Source: Serinicoccus kebangsaanensis | Lineage (GTDB): Bacteria > Actinomycetota > Actinomycetes > Actinomycetales > Dermatophilaceae | Length of the DNA stretch: 64,000 nucleotides | Assembly: GCF_008919445.1 (NCBI RefSeq) | Contig: NZ_VSLG01000015.1 | Span: 1-64,000 of the forward strand | Reading direction: 5' to 3' | In this document: positions 43,655 through 52,195 of the stretch, piece after piece | Numbering within the stretch: position 1 is the stretch's first letter | Layout: each line of letters opens with the position of its first letter | Translations under genes and position numbers: made by a program | Notes under the pieces: generated by a model | What the model saw: the letters and a program-made list of their open reading frames with translations, nothing else | The model's database searches: none | What the model was told of the DNA's origin: nothing

Positions 43655-46408
43655 TCAGGCGTCGCCGCCCGCCGTGCCGGACGTGCCGGCGGTGACGTCG
43701 AGCAGGCGGTACTTCTCGGCCGCGTCCCGAGGCACCTGCGGGTCCAGCTCGCCCCGGTCGGCCAGCATCTGCAGCGCCTTGACCGCCATCGACGGGCCGT
43801 CGATGTGGAAGAAGCGCCGCGCCGCCGCGCGGGTGTCGGCGAAGCCGAAGCCGTCGGCCCCGAGGGCGTAGTAGTCCTCCGGCACCCAGGGGGCGATCTG
43901 GTCCTGCACGGCGCGCATGTAGTCGCTCGTCGCCACGATCGGGCCGGTCCCCTCGGACAGCCGTCGGGTGACGTAGGGCACCCGACGCTCCTGCTCCGGG
44001 TGCAGGAAGGCGTCGTCGTCGCACGCCATCGCCTCGCGGCGCAGCTCGGACCACGAGGTGACCGACCACACGTCGGAGCTGACGCCCCAGTCCTCGCGCA
44101 GCAGCTCGGCCGCCTCCAGCGCCCACGGCACCCCGACGCCCGAGCCGAGCAGCCGCACGTGCTTGCCCTCCTGCGGCTCCTCCGCGGCGATCCGGTGCAT
44201 ACCCGCGAGGATGCCCTCGACGTCGACGTCCTCGGGCTGCGCCGGCTGGACCATCGGCTCGTTGTAGACGGTGAGGTAGTAGATGATCTCCTCGGGGTTC
44301 TCGCCGTACATCCGCTCCAGCGCGTCCGGGAGGATGTGTGCCAGCTCGTAGGCGTAGGCCGGGTCGTAGGCGACGACCGCGGGGTTGGTCGAGGCCAGCA
44401 GCGGCGAGTGGCCGTCCGCGTGCTGCAGACCCTCCCCGGTGAGCGTCGTGCGACCGGCCGTCGCGCCGATCATGAAGCCCTTGGCCAGCTGGTCGGCCGC
44501 GGCCCAGATGCCGTCACCGGTGCGCTGGAAGCCGAACATCGAGTAGAAGATGTAGAACGGCACCATCGGCACCTGCTGGGTGTCGTAAGAGGTCCCGGCG
44601 GCGCTGAACGCCGCCACCGATCCCGCCTCGTTGATGCCGACGTGAAGGATCTGGCCCTGCTCGGACTCCTTGTAGGCCAGCATCAGGTCGGCGTCCACGG
44701 ACGTGTAGTTCTGCCCGTGCACGTTGTAGATCTTGGCGGTGGGGAAGAAGCTGTCCATCCCGAAGGTGCGGGCCTCGTCCGGGATGATCGGCACGATGTG
44801 CTTGCCGAACTCCTTGTCCCTCATCCACTCCTTGAAGATGCGGACCAGCGCCATCGTGGTCGCGACCTCCTGCTTGCCCGACCCCTTCTTCGCGACGTCG
44901 TAGGTCTTCTCGGCGGGCAGCGGCAGCCGCGCGTCGGAGGGCTGGCGCCTGGGCAGGTAGCCACCGAGGGTCTCCCGGCGCTGGTGGAGGTATCTGATCG
45001 CCTCGTCGTCCTGGCCCGGGTGGTAGTACGGCGGCTTGTAGGGGTCGGCCTCGAGCTGCTCGTCGGTGATCGGGATCTGCAGGCCGTCCCGGAACGCCTT
45101 GAGGTCGTCCAGGCTGAGCTTCTTCATCTGGTGGGTGGCGTTGCGGCCCGCGAAGCGGGTGCCGAGGGAGTAGCCCTTGATCGTGTGCGCCAGGATCACC
45201 GTCGGCTGACCGGTGTGGTCCATCGCCGCCTGGTAGGCGGCGAAGACCTTGCGGTAGTCGTGGCCGCCGCGCTTGAGCTTCCACCAGATGTCCTCGTCGC
45301 TCCAGTCCTTGACCAGCTCCTTGGTGCGGGGGTCCCGCCCGAAGAAGTGGTCCCGGATCCAGGCGCCGTCGTTGGCGCGGAAGGTCTGGAAGTCGCCGTC
45401 CGGCGTGGTGTTCATGAGGTTGACGAGCGCGCCGGAGGTGTCGTTCTCGATGAGGCTGTCCCAGCCACGGCCCCAGAGGACCTTGATGACGTTCCACCCG
45501 GCACCGCGGAAGAAGCTCTCCAGCTCCTGGACGATCTTGCCGTTGCCGCGCACCGGGCCGTCGAGCCGCTGCAGGTTGCAGTTCACCACGAAGGTGAGGT
45601 TGTCGAGCTCGTCGTTGGCGGCGACCTGGAGCAGCCCACGCGACTCGGGCTCGTCCATCTCGCCGTCGCCGAGGAAGGCCCACACGTGCTGCTGGCTGGT
45701 GTCCTTCAGCCCGCGGTTGTGGAGGTACTTGTTGAACGACGCCTGGTAGATCGCGTTCATCGGGCCCAGCCCCATGGACACGGTGGGGAACTGCCAGAAG
45801 TCCGGCATGGAGCGGGGGTGCGGGTAGGACGGGACGGTCTTGACGTCGTCCCGCAGCCCCTTGCTCTTCTCCTGCCGGAAGCCGTCGAGGTCGGCCTCGG
45901 TGAGCCGACCCTCGAGGAAGGCCCGGGCGTAGATCCCCGGCGAGGCGTGACCCTGGAAGAAGACCTGGTCGCCGCCGCCCTCGTGGTCCCGGCCGCGCCA
46001 GAAGTGGTTGAAGCCGACCTCCGTGAGGGTGGCCTGCGAGGCATACGTCGAGATGTGTCCGCCCACCGAGATGTCGGGGTGCTGCGCGCGGTGCACCATC
46101 ACCGCGGCGTTCCACCGCATCCAGGCGCGGTAGCGGCGCTCGACGTCCTCGTCGCCGGGGAAGTCCGCCTCCTGCTCCGGCGTGATCGTGTTGATGTAGT
46201 CGGTGGTCACCAGCGAGGGGATGCCGACCTGGGAGTCACGTGCCCGTTCCAGCATCCTGAGCATGAGGTAACGGGCCCGCTGCCGACCGCCGCTGTCGAT
46301 GGCGGCGTCCAACGAGTCCAGCCACTCCTGCGTCTCCTCGGGGTCCGTGTCCGGGACCTGGGTCGGGAGACCGTTCAGGATGGGGCCGGTGGAGCGCTCC
46401 TCGGTCAT
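43655..46408 (-). CDS. aceE: Pyruvate dehydrogenase E1 component (homodimeric)
   Basis: This 917-aa thiamine diphosphate enzyme decarboxylates pyruvate and passes the acetyl group to E2 lipoyl domains. The ThDP motif [10 protein letters not shown] ... NCNLQRLDG is near 250-285. [15 protein letters not shown] and the C-terminal [16 protein letters not shown] are AceE-specific. No E2 or E3 gene is nearby, as usual for actinobacteria. The ATG has GGAGGAAGG about 10 nt upstream. It is divergent from the DUF3052 gene, a conserved neighbour. Confidence 0.97.
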   Translation of the reverse strand: MTEERSTGPILNGLPTQVPDTDPEETQEWLDSLDAAIDSGGRQRARYLMLRMLERARDSQVGIPSLVTTDYINTITPEQEADFPGDEDVERRYRAWMRWNAAVMVHRAQHPDISVGGHISTYASQATLTEVGFNHFWRGRDHEGGGDQVFFQGHASPGIYARAFLEGRLTEADLDGFRQEKSKGLRDDVKTVPSYPHPRSMPDFWQFPTVSMGLGPMNAIYQASFNKYLHNRGLKDTSQQHVWAFLGDGEMDEPESRGLLQVAANDELDNLTFVVNCNLQRLDGPVRGNGKIVQELESFFRGAGWNVIKVLWGRGWDSLIENDTSGALVNLMNTTPDGDFQTFRANDGAWIRDHFFGRDPRTKELVKDWSDEDIWWKLKRGGHDYRKVFAAYQAAMDHTGQPTVILAHTIKGYSLGTRFAGRNATHQMKKLSLDDLKAFRDGLQIPITDEQLEADPYKPPYYHPGQDDEAIRYLHQRRETLGGYLPRRQPSDARLPLPAEKTYDVAKKGSGKQEVATTMALVRIFKEWMRDKEFGKHIVPIIPDEARTFGMDSFFPTAKIYNVHGQNYTSVDADLMLAYKESEQGQILHVGINEAGSVAAFSAAGTSYDTQQVPMVPFYIFYSMFGFQRTGDGIWAAADQLAKGFMIGATAGRTTLTGEGLQHADGHSPLLASTNPAVVAYDPAYAYELAHILPDALERMYGENPEEIIYYLTVYNEPMVQPAQPEDVDVEGILAGMHRIAAEEPQEGKHVRLLGSGVGVPWALEAAELLREDWGVSSDVWSVTSWSELRREAMACDDDAFLHPEQERRVPYVTRRLSEGTGPIVATSDYMRAVQDQIAPWVPEDYYALGADGFGFADTRAAARRFFHIDGPSMAVKALQMLADRGELDPQVPRDAAEKYRLLDVTAGTSGTAGGDA

Positions 46409-46533
46409 CAGGTGTGATCCTTCCTCCAGGGGGTGACCCGCTCAGTCTGTCACGCCCGGTGACGTAGCGTCCGCCGCGGCCGGTCGGGGGTGCCTTTACC
46501 TCGCGGGGCGGCTTCTGCTTGTCTAGTCACACC

Positions 46534-46980
46534 ATGGACGGGCAGAACAGGACGGAGCAGCAGCCGGGTGCGGACGACGAGGGAACCGACCCGCTGGTCG
46601 GACCGATGCGCAAGCTCGGGCTGCGCGAGGGGCAGATCGTCGTCGAGTACGGCGACGACGAGGACGTCGAGCCCGGTGTCCGGCCCGCGACCGAGACCGT
46701 GGTCGGCAGCCCTGTCGAGCCCGACGGCTACGACGGCGTCGTGGACGTGGTGCTCCTCTGGTGGCGCGACGGCGAGGGCGACCTGGCCGACGAGCTGATG
46801 GACACCCTCACCACGCTCGAGGAGGGTGGCTGCGTCGTGCTGCTCACCCCCGGGGCCGGCCGTGAGGACCGCGTGCCGGCCGCGGACGTGCAGGACGCCT
46901 GCACCACGTGCTCGATGATCGCCTCCGGCGCCGTGAACCTCGGCGGCTGGATCGGGCAGCGCCTGGTGGGGCGGAAGTGA
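46534..46980 (+). CDS. DUF3052 family protein
   Basis: This 148-aa acidic cytoplasmic protein contains MRKLGLREGQIVVEYG and DVVLLWWRDGEGDLADELMD, typical of DUF3052, which is found next to aceE in actinobacteria. Its function is unknown. A Cys pair (CTTC) near residue 130 stands out. Its TGA overlaps the GTG of the peroxiredoxin gene, so the two are coupled. Confidence 0.88.
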   Translation: MDGQNRTEQQPGADDEGTDPLVGPMRKLGLREGQIVVEYGDDEDVEPGVRPATETVVGSPVEPDGYDGVVDVVLLWWRDGEGDLADELMDTLTTLEEGGCVVLLTPGAGREDRVPAADVQDACTTCSMIASGAVNLGGWIGQRLVGRK

Positions 46981-47453
46981 GCGCGACCCTGGCGACCTGC
47001 CCGCAGGTGGGGGAGCGGGCACCCGACCTGACGCTGACCGACCAGGCCGGCGACCGGCATACCCTCTCCCGGGCGGTGGCCGACCGGCACGCGCTGCTCG
47101 TCTTCTACCCCTTCGCCTTCTCCTCCATCTGCACCGGTGAGCTGCTGGAGATCCAGCTCAACATCGACGAGTTCGTCAACGACCGGGTCCAGGTCTACGG
47201 CGTCTCCTGCGACCCGGTCCACGCCATCCGCGCCTGGGCGGCGCGCGAGGGCTACCGCTTCCCGCTGCTGTCCGACTTCTGGCCGCACGGGGAGGCCGCC
47301 CGGGCCTACGGCGTCTTCGACGAGGACTCCGGTATGTCTGTGCGCGGCACCTTCCTCGTCGACCCCTCGATGACCGTGCGCTGGAACCTCGTCCACCCGG
47401 CCGGGGAGGCGCGGGAGATCGGCGCGCTGCACCAGGCGGTCCGCGACCTGTAA
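46977..47453 (+). CDS. AhpE-like peroxiredoxin
   Basis: This 158-aa thiol peroxidase reduces hydrogen peroxide, organic peroxides or peroxynitrite. The peroxidatic Cys is in YPFAFSSICTGELLEI near residue 46, with the motif Thr replaced by Ser. The conserved Arg is in RGTFLVDP. A further Cys (SCDPV, near 82) could resolve, so one-Cys versus two-Cys is open. It is co-translated with DUF3052. Its stop codon lies in TAACAAT, which may be the -10 of tRNA-Val. Confidence 0.9.
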   Translation: MSATLATCPQVGERAPDLTLTDQAGDRHTLSRAVADRHALLVFYPFAFSSICTGELLEIQLNIDEFVNDRVQVYGVSCDPVHAIRAWAAREGYRFPLLSDFWPHGEAARAYGVFDEDSGMSVRGTFLVDPSMTVRWNLVHPAGEAREIGALHQAVRDL

Positions 47454-47479
47454 CAATGGCGCGCACACACCCGTGTGAG

Positions 47480-47552
47480 GGGCCTGTAGCTCAGTTGGTA
47501 GAGCGCCGCGTTTACACCGCGTAGGTCGTCGGTTCGAGCCCGGCCGGGCCCA
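47480..47552 (+). tRNA. tRNA-Val (TAC)
   Basis: The acceptor stem GGGCCTG pairs with CGGGCCC. The D arm is GCTCAGTTGGTAGAGC, the anticodon stem-loop is CGCGTTTACACCGCG with TAC, the T arm is TCGGTTCGAGCCCGG and the discriminator is A. CCA is not encoded: after the discriminator comes CGTG, of which GTG is the apparent start of the next CDS. Confidence 0.97.
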
Positions 47553-47553
47553 C

Positions 47554-48465
47554 GTGAAAGGCAGCACAGCCGAGGTCGGCGTCCCCCTGGCCGACGTGAT
47601 CGCCTCCCTGGAGGAGCTCTACCCTCCCGGCACCGCCCAGTCGTGGGACCGCGTGGGCCTGGTCACCGGTGACCCGGAGCAGAGCGTGCGCCGCGTGCTC
47701 GTCGCGGTCGACCCGACGCTCGAGGTCGTCGCCGAGGCGGTGCGCACGGGTGCCGACCTCATCGTCACCCACCACCCGCTGCTGCTGCGTGGTGTCCACT
47801 CCGTGGCCACCACCAGCGCCAAGGGCGCCACCGTCACCGAGCTCGTGGTCAACGACATCGCGCTCTACTGCGCGCACACCAACGCCGACGTGGCCGACCC
47901 CGGGGTGGGCCAGGCGCTGGCCGCCGCCTGCGGGCTCGCGGCGACCGAGCCGCTCACCGTGACCGAGGAGCAGGAGCTGGGCCGGGTCGGCGAGCTGGCC
48001 GAGCCGGTCACGCTGCGTGCCTTCGCCTCCCGGCTGGCCGCGGCTCTCCCGCCGACCGCGGGGGGTGTGCGGGTGAGCGGAGACCCGGAGGGGCAGGTCC
48101 GCCGCGTCGCCGTCCTCGGGGGAGCGGGCGACGGGGAGTTCGGGGCCGTCCGGCGCTCCGGCGCGGACGTCTACGTGACCGCGGACCTGCGCCACCACCC
48201 CGCGCTGGAGGCCCGGGAGGAGGCGTATGCCGCCGCCCGCGCCGGGCGGCCGGCGACGCCCTACCTCGTCGACGCCGGGCACTACGCGAGCGAGTGGCTC
48301 TGGCTGCCAGGGTTGCGCGAGCTCCTGCGCAGCAGGCTCGACGTCGACGTGGACATCTCGACGGTGTCCACCGACCCCTGGGACTTCGTCGTCGGCGCCA
48401 CGAGCACGTCGGACGAGCCCTCCGTTGCCTCCCCCGCCCACCCGTCCGAAGGAGACCGAACGTGA
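47554..48465 (+). CDS. NIF3/YbgI-like dinuclear metal center protein
   Basis: This 303-aa protein has the NIF3 fold with metal ligands in IVTHHPLLLRGVHS near residue 70, in CAHTNADVADPG and in VDAGHYASEW near the end. Many are annotated as GTP cyclohydrolase 1 type 2 homologs, but that activity is not established in general. GTG 47554 begins one base after the tRNA-Val discriminator and has no Shine-Dalgarno outside the tRNA. A later in-frame GTG at 47599 would drop 15 residues, including a plausible VPLADVIASLEELYPP start, so I prefer 47554. Its stop overlaps the next GTG. Confidence 0.88.
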   Translation: MKGSTAEVGVPLADVIASLEELYPPGTAQSWDRVGLVTGDPEQSVRRVLVAVDPTLEVVAEAVRTGADLIVTHHPLLLRGVHSVATTSAKGATVTELVVNDIALYCAHTNADVADPGVGQALAAACGLAATEPLTVTEEQELGRVGELAEPVTLRAFASRLAAALPPTAGGVRVSGDPEGQVRRVAVLGGAGDGEFGAVRRSGADVYVTADLRHHPALEAREEAYAAARAGRPATPYLVDAGHYASEWLWLPGLRELLRSRLDVDVDISTVSTDPWDFVVGATSTSDEPSVASPAHPSEGDRT

Positions 48466-49199
48466 AGGCCACCCCCGAGATGCAGGCCCGGCTGCTGGAG
48501 CTGCAGGACCTGGACACCCGGATCGCCCAGCTCGAGCACCGGCTCGCGAGCCTGCCCGAGCAGGTCGACATCAGCCGGATGGAGGGCGAGGAGCCCGGCC
48601 TCCAGGCGGACGTGGTGCGCACCGGCACCGAGGTGAGCGACCTCGAGCGGGAGGTCGCGAAGGCCGAGGCGGCGGTGCAGCAGGTCCGTGACCGGGCCGC
48701 GCGGGACCAGCAGCGGCTGGAGGCCGGCACCGGGAGCGCCAAGGACCTGCAGGGGCTGCAGCACGAGCTGGAGTCGCTCGCGCGGCGGCAGACGGTGCTG
48801 GAGGACGAGGAGCTCGAGGTGATGGAGCGGGTCGAGCAGGCCCAGGAGGCCGAGCGGGCCGCGACCGCCGCCCGGGACGAGCACGCCTCCCGGCTGGGTG
48901 AGCTGCGGTCCGTGCGCGACGAGAAGTCCGCCGCCATCGGCAGCGAGCGGGACGACGTGGCCGCCGGGCGCGAGGCGATCGTCGCCGACCTGTCCGCCGA
49001 GCTGCTCGCGCTCTACGAGCGGCTCCGGACCCAGCTGGGCTCGGGCGCGGCACAGCTGCAGCAGCGCCGGTGCGGCGGGTGCCGCCTGGAGCTCAACGCG
49101 GTCGACCTCGGACGGATCAGGGCGGCCGCCGAGGACGAGGTGGTCCGCTGCGAGGAGTGCGGGCGGATCCTGGTCCGCACGGCGGAGTCCGGCCTGTGA
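48462..49199 (+). CDS. Coiled-coil protein with C4-type zinc ribbon
   Basis: This 245-aa protein is mostly long coiled coil (residues about 5-190, rich in Glu, Gln, Arg). It ends in a zinc ribbon with CGGC near 208 and CEEC near 232 (zf-RING_7 type). It probably binds nucleic acid or partner proteins; no enzymatic role is known. A GGAGA precedes GTG 48462. It overlaps NIF3 and the RNase H gene by 4 nt each. The trio is a conserved actinobacterial block. Confidence 0.9.
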   Translation: MKATPEMQARLLELQDLDTRIAQLEHRLASLPEQVDISRMEGEEPGLQADVVRTGTEVSDLEREVAKAEAAVQQVRDRAARDQQRLEAGTGSAKDLQGLQHELESLARRQTVLEDEELEVMERVEQAQEAERAATAARDEHASRLGELRSVRDEKSAAIGSERDDVAAGREAIVADLSAELLALYERLRTQLGSGAAQLQQRRCGGCRLELNAVDLGRIRAAAEDEVVRCEECGRILVRTAESGL

Positions 49200-50386
49200 C
49201 GCCGCGCGCCCTGGTCGTCGAGGCCGACGGCGGGTCGCGCGGGAACCCCGGGGTCGCGGGCTACGGCGCCCTCGTCCGGGACGCCAGGACCGGGGAGCTG
49301 CTCGCCGAGCGTGCGGCCCCCCTGGGCAAGGCGTCCAACAACGTCGCGGAGTACACCGGGCTGATCGAAGGGCTGCGCGCGGTGCTCGAGCTCGACCTGG
49401 CCACCGACGCCTCCGTGGAGGTCAGGATGGACTCCAAGCTGGTCGTCGAGCAGATGGCCGGCCGGTGGAAGATCAAGCACGAGGACATGCGCCGGCTGGC
49501 GCTGGACGCGCGCCGGCTGGTGCAGGACATCCAGAGCCGGGGCGGAGCGGTCGACTTCACCTGGATCCCCCGCGGCGAGAACGCGGCCGCGGACGCGCTC
49601 TCCAACGACGGCATGGACGGGCATACCGTCCGCCGCGACCACACCGGCGCACCGGGAGTGGCCGGGTCGACGGATGACGCTGCGGAGGACGCCCGGACCG
49701 AGGCCTACATCTCGGACGAGACCGTGCCGGTCCTGGAGGGGCCCACCCGCCTCGTCCTGGTCCGGCACGGCGTCACGGACTTCACCGTGCAGCACCGGAT
49801 GGACGGTCGGGGTGGGGCCGACCCGAGCCTCAACGACGACGGAGTCCGCCAGGCGGAGGCGGCGGCCGGTGCGGTGCGGGCGCTGCTGTCCCGCTCGGAC
49901 GGCGGGACCCCCCGGGTGGTGTCCTCCTCGCTGAGCCGCGCGCGGCAGACGGGCGAGGCCGTCGCCGCGGCGCTCGGCGTGCGGCGTGAGGAGGACCGCG
50001 ACTGGGACGAGCAGTCCTTCGGCGACTGGGACGGGCGGGCGATGCCGGCCCTCGCCGCCCGGGAGCCGGACGACGTGGCGCGGCTGCGCAGCGACCTCGA
50101 CTTCGCCCGGCCCGGGGGTGAGTCGCGCCGGGAGCTGGACGAGCGCGTGGCTCAGGCCCTGGACCGGGCGCTCGAGCCTGGTGGCACGGTCGTGGTGGCG
50201 ACCCACCGGGTGGCGATCATGTCGGTGCTGTGCCGGGTGCTCGGGGTCGACCACGAGCGCGGCTGGAGCATCGCCACCGGCCCGGCCTCGCTCACCGCGG
50301 TCGAGTTCTGGCCCGACGGCGGGGTGCAGGTGGCCTTCGTCAACGACACCCAGCACCTGCACGACCTGCGCCGGACCGATCCCTAG
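49196..50386 (+). CDS. Bifunctional RNase H / histidine phosphatase
   Basis: This 396-aa fusion has an N-terminal RNase HI domain (VEADGGSRGNPGVAGYG with the first Asp, NNVAEYTGLIEGL with the Glu, RMDSKLVVEQM with the next Asp, and a final Asp in NAAADALSN). Its C-terminal histidine phosphatase domain has LVLVRHGVTDF with the phospho-His near 190 and a second His in ATHRVAIM. It resembles mycobacterial Rv2228c, which has RNase H and acid phosphatase/CobC-like activity. Its stop TAG is also the start of a likely -10 (TAGGCT) for the next gene. Confidence 0.92.
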   Translation: MTPRALVVEADGGSRGNPGVAGYGALVRDARTGELLAERAAPLGKASNNVAEYTGLIEGLRAVLELDLATDASVEVRMDSKLVVEQMAGRWKIKHEDMRRLALDARRLVQDIQSRGGAVDFTWIPRGENAAADALSNDGMDGHTVRRDHTGAPGVAGSTDDAAEDARTEAYISDETVPVLEGPTRLVLVRHGVTDFTVQHRMDGRGGADPSLNDDGVRQAEAAAGAVRALLSRSDGGTPRVVSSSLSRARQTGEAVAAALGVRREEDRDWDEQSFGDWDGRAMPALAAREPDDVARLRSDLDFARPGGESRRELDERVAQALDRALEPGGTVVVATHRVAIMSVLCRVLGVDHERGWSIATGPASLTAVEFWPDGGVQVAFVNDTQHLHDLRRTDP

Positions 50387-50396
50387 GCTGGCCGCC

Positions 50397-51341
50397 GTGG
50401 AGGTCTTCCCCGAGGGTCTGGAGCCCATGAGCCGCAGCCGGGCGACGCCGGAGGAGGCCTACGCCGCGAACCGGGACAACTGGGACGGCCGGGCCCAGGT
50501 GCACGCCGCCAGCGCGACCTACGACCTCGACGGCCTGGTCTCCGACCCCACCCGGGTGAGCGCCGTCGTGCGCCGGGACCTCGAGATCCTGGCGCCGCAC
50601 CTGCCCGACGCCGACCGTCGGCAGGGCAGCGACGGCATACCCCGGCTGGACGGGCTCGACCTGTGCCACCTGCAGTGCCACATCGGGACCGACACCCTCG
50701 GCCTGGCGCGCCGCGGCGCGCGATGCACCGGCGTCGACCTCTCGCCCCGGTCGCTCCGGATCGCCCGTGACCTCGCCGCCCGCGCCGGGCAGGAGATCAG
50801 GTATGTCGAGGCCAACGTGCTGGACGCCGCGGCGGCGGTCGGCACGCAGTTCGACCTCGTGCACACCTCCATCGGGACCATCTGCTGGCTCCAGGACCTG
50901 GCGGGGTGGGGCAGACAGGTCGCCGGGCTGCTGCGCCCGGGTGGGACGTTCTTCTTCCGCGACAGCCATCCGATGTCGAACCTCATGCTGGACACGGACC
51001 CGTCGGTGATGACCCCGGCCTACGGCTACTTCCCGCTCCCCCCGGGTGAGGTCTTCACCCACGACGACGGCGTGACCTACACCGACGGGGACACCTCGCC
51101 CATCACGCAGCCGCGCAACTACGAGTGGTCCCACCCGGTCTCGGAGACCCTCATGGCCCTGGTCGACGCCGGTCTGCAGCTCGTGGAGGTCGGTGAGCAC
51201 CAGGACCTGCCGTGGCCGCAGCACCCGTCGATGACGGTGGAGGGCGAGGCCTGGGTGCTGCCGGAGCCGTGGCGCAGCCAGGTGCCGGTGGCGCTCAGCG
51301 TGGTGGCCCGCAGGCCCCCGCTCCGACCGACCACGGGATAG
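50397..51341 (+). CDS. SAM-dependent methyltransferase
   Basis: This 314-aa class I methyltransferase has a variant motif I in LCHLQCHIGTDTLGLARRGA and an acidic ribose contact in CTGVDLSPRSL. The GLLRPGGTFFFRDSHPMSN segment is typical. The substrate is unknown. GTG 50397 sits 7 nt after TAGGCT, which supports a leaderless start. An alternative ATG at 50427 has GGAG upstream and fits the usual start MSRSRATPEEAYAANRDNW. It converges on yaaA with a palindrome between. Confidence 0.82.
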   Translation: MEVFPEGLEPMSRSRATPEEAYAANRDNWDGRAQVHAASATYDLDGLVSDPTRVSAVVRRDLEILAPHLPDADRRQGSDGIPRLDGLDLCHLQCHIGTDTLGLARRGARCTGVDLSPRSLRIARDLAARAGQEIRYVEANVLDAAAAVGTQFDLVHTSIGTICWLQDLAGWGRQVAGLLRPGGTFFFRDSHPMSNLMLDTDPSVMTPAYGYFPLPPGEVFTHDDGVTYTDGDTSPITQPRNYEWSHPVSETLMALVDAGLQLVEVGEHQDLPWPQHPSMTVEGEAWVLPEPWRSQVPVALSVVARRPPLRPTTG

Positions 51342-51392
51342 CACAAGCTTCATCGGGATGTATGCCGATGAAGGTTGTGCTATCCCGTGGTC
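51329..51392. repeat. Long palindrome, family A copy 2 (28-nt arms)
   Basis: Arms 51329-51356 and 51365-51392 differ at one position around an 8-nt loop. The core ACCACGGGATAGCACAA and the right arm CCGATGAAGGTTGTGCTAT are shared with the palindrome at 6583-6674, although the loops differ. The left arm includes the stop codon of the methyltransferase, and the right arm ends 9 nt before the yaaA stop. It probably terminates both convergent genes. Confidence 0.9.
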
Positions 51393-51400
51393 ACTCCCGG

Positions 51401-52147
51401 TCAGGCGGGCTGGACGTCGAGGACCCAGGGGCGGCCGGGGCGGCTCGGCTCGTGCAACTGAACCTCGAAGTCCGGTGCGAGCAGGTCGGTCAGGGCCTGC
51501 GGACGGCGCGGGTCGCCCGGCGCCTGGCACAGCGCCCGTGCCACGAGCCCGCGCGTGTGCTTGGCCATGTGCGTCGCCCCCGGCACCCGGACCTGGACCC
51601 AGCGCGCGGCTGCCGGTCCGGACGGCGACCAGGCGGCGGCATACGTGCTGGAGCGGGTGTCGACCACGAGGCCGCGGCCGGCCGCCTCGGTGAGCACGGG
51701 ATCCAGGTGCGGCCTCCAGAAGCCGGCGAGCGGGCCGACACCGGGCAGGTTCACCCCCATCGAGAGGCGATAGGGCGCGACCCGGTCGGTCATCCGGACG
51801 ACCCCGTAGAGGGCCGAGACGACCCGGAGCCGTGAGGTGGCGCGGCGTGAGGCGCCCGCGTCCAGGGAGGGCAGGTCGAGGGCGTCGTAGAGCACCCCGG
51901 AGTAGAGCTCGCGGGCGGGCAGCGTCGGCGCCGACCAGAGCCGCGTGTTCCGGGAGATCTCCTCGCCCAGGTTGGGGCTGACCCCGAGGGCCGCCGGGGC
52001 ATCGGCACCCGCGCTGACCTGGGCGAGCGCGCTGGCCACCTGCTGTCGTGGCCCGGTGAGCCCGGGGGCGCTCAGCCCCTCCCACCGCAGCGCCGCCCCC
52101 CGCACGCGGGTCGCCTTGGTCTCGGACGGCGGCAGCAGGATCAGCAC
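51401..52147 (-). CDS. yaaA: Peroxide stress protein YaaA family
   Basis: This 248-aa DUF328 protein begins MLILLPPSETKATRVRG, the diagnostic start. It continues with LYSGVLYDALDL and RVVSALYGVVRMTDRVAPYRL. In E. coli YaaA lowers intracellular iron and limits oxidative DNA damage. GTG 52147 lies 6 nt after TACCCT on the minus strand. It is divergent from the RNB gene with only 48 nt between start codons. Confidence 0.93.
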   Translation of the reverse strand: MLILLPPSETKATRVRGAALRWEGLSAPGLTGPRQQVASALAQVSAGADAPAALGVSPNLGEEISRNTRLWSAPTLPARELYSGVLYDALDLPSLDAGASRRATSRLRVVSALYGVVRMTDRVAPYRLSMGVNLPGVGPLAGFWRPHLDPVLTEAAGRGLVVDTRSSTYAAAWSPSGPAAARWVQVRVPGATHMAKHTRGLVARALCQAPGDPRRPQALTDLLAPDFEVQLHEPSRPGRPWVLDVQPA

Positions 52148-52153
52148 CGCGCC

Positions 52154-52188
52154 AGGGTAGGGCAGCGGTCGGAGCGGACACGTAGGGT
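52154..52188. promoter_or_regulatory. Divergent leaderless promoters for yaaA and the RNB gene
   Basis: TACCCT (minus strand, 52159 to 52154) ends 6 nt before the yaaA GTG. TAGGGT (52183-52188) ends 7 nt before the RNB ATG. The two -10 boxes are 24 bp apart, so each -35 region would overlap the other promoter's core. Simultaneous occupancy by two polymerases seems impossible. Confidence 0.6.
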
Positions 52189-52195
52189 GTGCGCC

